Below, one piece after another: positions 7,948 to 12,719 of a stretch of DNA of 12,719 nt. Made by a program: the position numbers and the translations under genes. Source of the DNA: Larix sibirica. Lineage: Eukaryota; Streptophyta; Pinopsida; Pinales; Pinaceae. The notes beneath the pieces were generated by a model. That model was not told the DNA's origin. It did not search any database and was given only the letters and a program-made list of their open reading frames with translations. The stretch's first letter is position 1; every line of letters begins with the position of its first letter. The DNA is taken from contig NWUY0300051207.1 in assembly GCA_004151065.3 (NCBI GenBank), positions 1-12,719 on the forward strand. The letters run 5' to 3'.

Positions 7948-7950
7948 TTA

Positions 7951-8388
7951 TAAATGTGCTCTAACTACCATTTTAAGGCCACTCATGAAACATTATTTTA
8001 AAAAAAATAATAGAGGCCCTCTATATGGATTTCCAATTGCTCAAAGGCTGTAATATAGTCCATCACTATGTCGTTCTGGCATAATTTTATCAGTCATTAC
8101 AGGTAGTGAATGTCATGTTCAAAATGATAATGAAGGATCTTCACAAATTGTGTCCAAGGAATGTATCTATGATTAGGCTTATGATACCATTGACACCATT
8201 CCCAACATTACGAGTCTAAATATAAGACTCCCACTTTTAATTTTTGGAGATCATTAATATTTCCATGGAAATAAAAATAGTGTTCCATTTGGTTAACCCA
8301 ACTTGAGGGATCTCATCCATCAACTTTGCATGTGTATACCTTCGGAAGCGGTGCCACGAATTGTTATCTTAAAAAGGTGGAGGTTGGG
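7951..8388 (-). pseudogene. Gag N-terminal half, copy 2
   Basis: This copy reads better than copy 1. The minus strand gives VAPLPKVYTCKVDG (starting 8357), a stop, DPSSWVNQMEHYFYFHGN, then DLQKLKVGVLYLDS, a stop, WEWCQWYHKPNHRYIPWTQF, then HYHFEHDIHYL. Two stops later come ITAFEQLEIHIEGLYYF and, after a frame change, CFMSGLKMVVRAHL, ending in a stop at 7948-7950. These are the successive segments of the capsid region of plant gypsy Gag. Its stops mean it is not functional. The plus-strand frames 7787-8053 and 8326-8526 are antisense to it. Confidence 0.75.
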
Positions 8389-9483
8389 TATTTGGAAAGA
8401 GAGTGTAAAAGACCTGCACTTCATTTTCAAATGGTTCTCTATTTGGATCCTCTTTTGTTGTATCTAAACCCATGCATTTACATAACCCTTCCAATATTTG
8501 GCTCTACCGATCCATGTTGGTGTTGATACTTGTGAATGAAAGCTACAAGTACACGATTGTTTTTTAATATCTGTAGGTGCCATGTATGGTTCAATGTTTT
8601 GGTTCTCCCTGGATGGTCACTAGTGAGTATGGACCATGGGACCACTTATGTTCTGTAAAGTATTAACACCAACTTATCACAAAATGACTAATGGATAAAG
8701 AGAAGCATTTTGAGATGTACCCCAAAATAATGTATTTCTGGGTCCAAACAAAAAGGGTTGTTGTAGATGTATACTAACATGATCAACATGACGCAATGAT
8801 GCTTTTGAGATAGGTCTCACACAATGGTGTCAATGGGTCACCATACGTTTTTTATGCTGGTGGGATTAGTACTCCCGATTGAATATTACGACACTAACAT
8901 AATTACCAAATTATTTTTGGATACAAATATTGGGGAATTTCAGTGGCTGATCATAGAGGACATGGTTTCCAAGGTCTTGAGGAAAATGTAATTACAGATA
9001 CTATGGAACTATTATATACTTGTAGGGTCCAATAGTATTACCTGACCCAATATCTTAGGGCACTAACTAAGGAACATTAACCTTATTTGTACTATCTAGC
9101 CACCCAATTAATAGAGCGTAATCTTCCTGAGTGTTAAGCTTAATGCCACTATAGCAACAAGATGGTCAATTGGATTATCTAAAGTTGTTTTCATGTTTCT
9201 CTGGGGACTTTCAATATACTCGAGGGTGCGTGGAAGTGAAATTCCATATACAAGTTCTATATGATGTGGTACTACTCAAAGGGGTACCAATCGGGGTTAT
9301 AAGGGTTTCCAACCAGGTGAAGCCACTTGTATTTCTTGCATGTAGTCTTCACCGACCATAGTTTTATCCATAAAATGAAAAATATCTGTGTGATTTAAAG
9401 ATGTTGGAACACATCTCTAACCTAAAAAAAATCTGCAAAATTTATGGAGGCATGCAAGTTCAGGAAAATGCTCTAATACCACT
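8389..9483 (-). other. Leader between primer site and gag, copy 2
   Basis: This is a second copy of 6781-7873. Over a 310-base stretch compared by eye (7141-7450 against 8749-9058) about ten substitutions are seen, mostly transitions, so identity is near 97%. Near the LTR end (about 9420-9483) similarity drops, with indels such as ctgcaaaatttatggaggc against ctacaaattatgtaggggt. The copy also carries an insertion near 9285-9295 (taccaatcg) absent from copy 1. The LTR-end-like word lies at 8887-8909. Confidence 0.65.
9470..9481 (-). promoter_or_regulatory. Primer-binding site, copy 2 (mutated)
   Basis: The minus strand reads TGGTATTAGAGC, one transition away from the initiator-Met-tRNA site. 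It is followed by the LTR fragment at the usual distance. Confidence 0.75.
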
Positions 9484-9673
9484 GGTAGTGTTCTTTAACC
9501 CTTAAACTTAGAAGGCAACTAGGTATACAACTTCTAAATTTATAATTGTAGAATAAACCCTTGTATTATGATAATCCAATAGAAAGCAATGTTCACTTGC
9601 CTCTTAAGGTTGGGTGACCTTTCACTTGAGCAAAGCTCCAAATACAACAATACTCGACAAAACAATCTATAGC
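9484..9673 (-). repeat. Fragment of a diverged LTR
   Basis: It matches the gag-proximal part of the 5' LTR (tgttctttaacccttaaa, aataaacccttgta, cctttcacttgag, gctccaaatacaacaatac). It lacks roughly 55-60 bases that both other LTRs have between the taaatttata-type word and aataaaccc, and it is cut at the N. It therefore comes from a different copy of the family than the 5' LTR at 9834-10307. Confidence 0.75.
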
Positions 9674-9674
9674 N
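9674..9674. other. Single N at a sequence discontinuity
   Basis: The LTR fragment stops in mid-sequence (ctatagc). The next bases (ccacttgtatttcttgc) belong to the leader as seen from 7709 and 9324, so two unrelated positions of the element are joined here. Confidence 0.8.
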
Positions 9675-9833
9675 CCACTTGTATTTCTTGCATGTAGTCT
9701 TCACCGACCATAGTTTTATCCATAAAATGAAAAATATCTGTGTGATTTAAAGATGTTGGAACACATCTCTATCCTAAAAAAAATCTACAAATTATGTAGG
9801 GGTTCAAGCTTAGGAACATGCTCTGATACCACT
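9675..9833 (-). other. Third, partial leader copy adjoining the 5' LTR
   Basis: Including the first LTR bases, 9675-9839 matches 7709-7873 at 161 of 165 positions. All four differences are clustered in one five-base word (tggca against agctt). It is less like the matching end of copy 2. This makes it the natural continuation of copy 1 into the 5' LTR. Confidence 0.75.
9820..9831 (-). promoter_or_regulatory. Primer-binding site of the 5' LTR
   Basis: The minus strand reads TGGTATCAGAGC, two bases (AG) from the LTR end CTACA. This is the standard placement for a tRNA-iMet-primed plant LTR element and fixes the inner LTR boundary at 9834. Confidence 0.85.
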
Positions 9834-10307
9834 TGTAGTGTCCCTTAACCCTTAAAATTAGAACAAAACGAGATATACAAAGATTTATAACGCAATAAAC
9901 CAGAAATTATAGTGCAAAATAACAAACACAAGGACATTGAAATGAAATGTTGCAGAATAAACCCTTGTGTTATGATAATCCAACGTAAAGCAATATTCAC
10001 TTGCCTCTTAAGGTGGGATGACCTTTCACTTGAGCTAGGCTCCAAATACAATAATACTTAACAAAACAATGCATAGCCTACTATCTCTTTAAATAGGCTT
10101 CCAATAGCCAAAACCCTAACTACTTGTGGTCCTACAATTAATGAGTACCAACTACCGAGTGGGCCTTAATTAACAAAGATAGCCTTCTTACGTTAAGTAA
10201 TTATCCACTACTATCTAATCGACCTTATTAAAAGGAGATGGTTGCATACATTAATTGACTAAATCTTATGTAGGCTAAAGTAGGGAGGTTAGAGTAGGAC
10301 ACTAACA
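9834..10307 (-). repeat. 5' LTR of the chromovirus
   Basis: This 474-base LTR starts on the minus strand with TGTTAGTGTCCTAC and ends with GGGACACTACA, next to the primer site. Its partner is 804-1502. The LTR provides promoter and poly(A) signals for the element. Two short open frames lying in or across it (9845-10051 and 10228-10422, minus) have no protein similarity that I recognise and are ignored. Confidence 0.85.
10087..10095 (-). promoter_or_regulatory. TATA-like element in the 5' LTR
   Basis: The minus strand reads TATTTAAAG about 210 bases from the start of the LTR. The same word is conserved in the 3' LTR at 1057-1065 despite heavy divergence around it. Placement suits an LTR promoter, but it is a pattern call only. 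Confidence 0.35.
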
Positions 10308-10770
10308 TATTCACCAAGACGTTGAAGGGGACACGAGACTTGAAAATAATACAACATTTCATTAAAGGAAGGGAAAGATTGATCTCATACTTATCAAATA
10401 TAGCAGTTGGATAGGTGGCCACACCACGTCATTCCTTGTAGGCCGATGCAAACATGAATAGGATGTACAATCCACCTATCCTATCACAAGCTTTCCTTTG
10501 AGCATTTTTGTATTGATGCATATGGGAGGGTTGCCTTGGATGAGCTCTAGAAGAACCTTGACTTAAGAGACCAAGAAATGACAACAACACAAACAAAATA
10601 AAGAAGGAATCAATGCAACATAGATGTGCTATTGGTTCAATGCAAAAATATCATTGGAGGATTGTAAGAAATAACTATGGTAATATTTTGCGAAGACATT
10701 TATAACATAAACCAATCACTTGCTTCCATACTATAAACAAATAATGATCCAACACCAACAATGACTAGGG

Positions 10771-10801
10771 AAATACTTCCTTATCTAGGCTAAGTGACTT
10801 G
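10771..10801. repeat. 31-base direct repeat, first copy (second at 11207-11237)
   Basis: The word beginning aaatacttcctt and containing ggctaagtgac occurs at both places with 28 of 31 bases equal. All three differences are transitions. The second copy is also inversely related to 11140-11162. Confidence 0.65.
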
Positions 10802-11139
10802 TGTGGAAAATAGAGCTATTCTATCACTCTTTCATGCTAGGTCGTTGTTCCATTAATAGGGCATTTGGATATCTATGTAGTTTCTCATTCCCCTTCTTCT
10901 AGAATGGAAGGTGCCAATGTGGTCAACTTTGTAGCGATAAAGAGTTTATAGTGGACATTGAAAGGGTATCTCTACATCGGTGGCACTAAGGATAGCTACT
11001 AACCTATAATAAAAAAGATAGCTTATAGAACATATCTATTGGCTAAATTCAGACTTGCTAGAATTCTCTCTACTTCCTCCTTATATTTACTAGGAAAGTG
11101 AATGTTTTCTTTCACCTGGGAAGTAAACTAGATCAGTTT

Positions 11140-11190
11140 GTGTAGGTTGCTTAGGCCCAGACTTCCATGTCTAAGATGAGCAACCTACAC
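11140..11190. repeat. Perfect 12-base inverted repeat with a 27-base loop
   Basis: gtgtaggttgct (11140-11151) and agcaacctacac (11179-11190) are exact reverse complements. The loop side cttaggcccagac (11150-11162) is also, apart from one extra g, the reverse complement of gtctgggctaag (11219-11230). The three arms thus belong to one motif family in alternating orientation. No T-run follows, so a bacterial-type terminator is not implied. Confidence 0.65.
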
Positions 11191-11259
11191 GATGAAAAAG
11201 CCGGGTAAATACTTCCTTGTCTGGGCTAAGTGACCTGCACAATGATAGATTTGTTATTG

Positions 11260-11733
11260 TCACACATGTGCTTTGAATACACTTTTGGAGACTGTTATGT
11301 GCAAAGTTGTAAGGTAGCTTGACACATGGCTGTTGTTTTTGTTTGATGCTAAGATGTTATAACATCCATTTGGGAGACTAGGGAGTTCTACCCAAATGGG
11401 GTAGGATATTTGAGTGGCTTTAACATCCAAGAAATTAATAGATCAATCAAAGAACACACCTAGATATTTCTTACAATCCCATGGGACTCTCTGTAGGATA
11501 TCCATTACATGGGTTGGGTTTTCAAATTGTGAGCATGAGTGTAGTGCCAACTTTGTGGATTTTACACTTCCCGGATCCACCCTTGAATAGCTACCTAGGA
11601 GGAACCCTCTTGAAAAAAATTCCTTAAGATAGAGATCGCTCAAATTGTCTACACAAATTATCATATTAAGATGAAGATTCATGATTTTGAGATACAATTT
11701 GGGAATAATTTTTTTTGGGGTCTTGATTACCAT
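11260..11733 (-). pseudogene. Possible DUF4283-like (LINE ORF1 / retroelement nucleic-acid-binding) remnant
   Basis: An open frame from 11733 to a stop at 11440-11442 continues in the same frame to TGA at 11260-11262. Across the stop it reads HVMDILQRVPWDCKKYLGVFF, then SINFLDVKATQISYPIWVEL and PSLPNGCYNIL. The spacing of a PW motif, an alternating hydrophobic stretch and a P-[IV]-W-V-x-L-P-x-L-P motif resembles the DUF4283 domain. That domain is common in plant LINE ORF1 proteins and related retroelement-derived proteins. The N-terminal part does not fit as well, and the expected zinc knuckle downstream is not seen. The call rests mainly on the PIWVELPSLP motif and remains tentative. Confidence 0.35.
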
Positions 11734-12298
11734 ATTTGTTTTGTATATTGGTTATATCTCCTCCCATAACAATGTAATTTTCAAGTGATGAGAAAACCAT
11801 AATGGCCCTAAGCACCTTATGAGAGAAAGGTCACTTGCTTGAGAGGCCAACAATGATGAATTCGATGTGATACGACTAGGCAAGGATTTACTAAGGGCAC
11901 CAAAATATTGCAATCCTTTAGATCACAGTTGCTTAAAATCCCACATTTTATCATGAAATTATTCTTAATCGAATACTTTATTTATACTTATTTCAATCTT
12001 TGTGTGTTGCAAATCATACCTAGGAATTAAAATTTTGTAATGCTTCAACTTGATTATAAAATCTAAATGATTTAATAACTTATTATATTGGCATAGTTTC
12101 CTAAAGAAATTATGTTCCCTAATCATGTCATGCACTTGGACCTTGCTTTCAAGAATAAATGCACTCAACATTTCAACCATTTGTTGTGACATTTCGTTTA
12201 TGTAATAAACAATTTGCCCCAATTGTTTTTCAAACACAACAAAAATTATCATGCCCTAAAACACTACATGCATATACAAATTTTATACATACATAATT
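11734..12298. other. AT-rich stretch without recognisable genes
   Basis: The only sizeable frame is 95 codons on the minus strand (11965-12252), beginning MIIFVVFEKQLGQIVYYINE. It would be a helical, charged product, but it has no family match that I can name, and frames of this length are expected by chance in such sequence. No element ends or RNA genes were found. Confidence 0.45.
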
Positions 12299-12554
12299 AA
12301 CATACATTAATCAACAATCTATCTAGCATGAAAATATTAACAATACAACTACAAGATCAAAATAAACCAAACATGTTTACATGTTAAATTCACAACATTA
12401 ATTCATTCAATATTATAAATTATGCATAACATACATTAATCAACAAGATCTAGCATGCAAATATTAACAATACAACTACAAGATCAAAATAAACCAAACA
12501 TGTTTACATATTAAATTCACAACATTAATTTATTCAATATCATAAATTATGCAT
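12299..12554. repeat. Tandem duplication, two copies of about 129 bases
   Basis: The unit starts aacatacattaatcaaca at 12299 and again at 12428. The copies share long runs such as caatacaactacaagatcaa and aataaaccaaacatgtttac, and differ by a few substitutions and a small indel (caatctatctagc against caagatctagc). High similarity in AT-rich DNA implies a fairly recent duplication. Confidence 0.85.
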
Positions 12555-12614
12555 AGAGAAAAAAACTTATCTTAAAATATAAATATGTATAATTGTTGAA
12601 CTTTGGTGTTGTTA

Positions 12615-12658
12615 ATGATGTCAAAGAGGTTGTTGGATGATGTCAAAGAGGTTGTTGG
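12615..12658. repeat. Perfect 22-base tandem repeat, two copies
   Basis: The unit atgatgtcaaagaggttgttgg occupies 12615-12636 and 12637-12658 without a mismatch. A partial relative (ttggtgttgtta) precedes it. This is a simple slippage-type repeat with no assigned role. Confidence 0.85.
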
Positions 12659-12719
12659 ACTTGGTGTATATGCACCAATTTGAAGAAATATATAAAAACA
12701 TGTGCGCAAGTCCTTAATC

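Larger units (their letters stand above)
804..10307 (-). mobile_element. Degenerate Ty3/gypsy chromovirus LTR retrotransposon with nested insertions
   Basis: The element reads right to left: 5' LTR (9834-10307), tRNA-iMet primer site, gag, protease, reverse transcriptase, RNase H, integrase, chromodomain remnant, 3' LTR (804-1502). This pol order, with RNase H before integrase, is the Ty3/gypsy arrangement, and the chromodomain-like tail places it among chromoviruses. All domains carry stops and frameshifts. Excluding the SINE, both LTRs are 474 bases long, and where I aligned them by eye they differ at roughly 15-20% of positions, so the insertion is old. Minus-strand LTR ends are TGTTAGTGTCC and GGGACACTACA, an imperfect terminal inverted repeat typical of LTRs. 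Flanking pentamers are catta (799-803) and tattc (10308-10312), too different to prove a target duplication. No purine-rich tract is visible beside the 3' LTR. The span includes an extra block at 7875-9673 that may not belong to it. Confidence 0.85.
10308..11259. other. Flanking sequence without recognisable genes, holding a small repeat family
   Basis: No protein domain or RNA was found on either strand. The stretch contains two 31-base direct repeats and related inverted copies (listed separately) and is otherwise ordinary AT-rich DNA. It may be the eroded remainder of the LINE-type element suggested just to the right. Confidence 0.5.

Noticed and set aside
799-10312. catta / tattc as a target-site duplication of the whole retrotransposon
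   Set aside because: Only three of five bases agree. With decayed LTR ends this is not enough to claim a duplication.
11140-11190. Hairpin as a transcription terminator or microRNA precursor
   Set aside because: There is no T-run, the stem is only 12 bases, and the arms belong to a local repeat family, which explains the pairing without a regulatory role.
11965-12252. 95-codon minus-strand open frame as a gene
   Set aside because: There is no recognisable family and no supporting context, the region is AT-rich, and frames of this length are common by chance.

Overview
This is a repeat-dominated stretch of plant nuclear DNA with no intact gene. It is AT-rich and holds one old Ty3/gypsy LTR retrotransposon, with younger insertions and duplications nested inside it. 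It also has a probable LINE-type remnant and a few short tandem repeats. Every recognisable protein is a fossil with stops and frameshifts. The element has a chromodomain-type integrase tail and an initiator-Met-tRNA primer site, so it belongs to the plant chromoviruses. A seed plant with a large, slowly purged genome, such as a conifer, would fit, but the species is an inference and cannot be read from the sequence.

Layout. Bases 1-264 carry the end of an unrecognised open frame running in from the left edge, and 265-803 hold nothing I recognise. Bases 804-10307 are the retrotransposon, lying on the minus strand. Its 3' LTR (804-1502) is split by a tRNA-type SINE (1119-1334). Moving up in coordinate, and therefore backwards through the element, come the chromodomain and integrase (1503-2787), RNase H (2788-3660, itself split by a 301-base insertion), reverse transcriptase (3661-4612), protease (4613-5131) and the gag C-terminus with a decayed zinc knuckle (5132-5492). 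Next are an array of about 264-base repeats inside gag (5493-6339), the gag N-terminal half and a leader ending at a primer-binding site (6340-7873). The 5' LTR is at 9834-10307.

Between that leader and the 5' LTR lies an extra block (7875-9673) bounded by single N bases. It is a second leader-gag copy with its own primer site and a fragment of a different LTR, followed by a third short leader copy (9675-9833). The ends of the two flanking pieces (7709-7873 and 9675-9839) match at 161 of 165 positions. The simplest reading is a paralogous contig wedged in by assembly, although a real tandem or recombinant structure is not excluded. Removing the overlap, the SINE, the 301-base insert and the repeat array leaves an element of about 6.1 kb, a normal size for this group.

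The catalytic centres are dead or damaged. The protease has lost its Asp-Ser-Gly segment. Reverse transcriptase has Gly for Asp at two catalytic positions, and RNase H has Asn for one Asp. Integrase has lost its zinc ligands, one Asp (to Gly) and the Glu (to a stop). To the right, 10308-11259 holds a small family of direct and inverted repeats, 11260-11733 may be a DUF4283-like LINE ORF1 remnant, and 12299-12658 has two simple tandem duplications. I found no new functional system. The points of interest are the nested insertions, the gag repeat array and the suspicious junctions.
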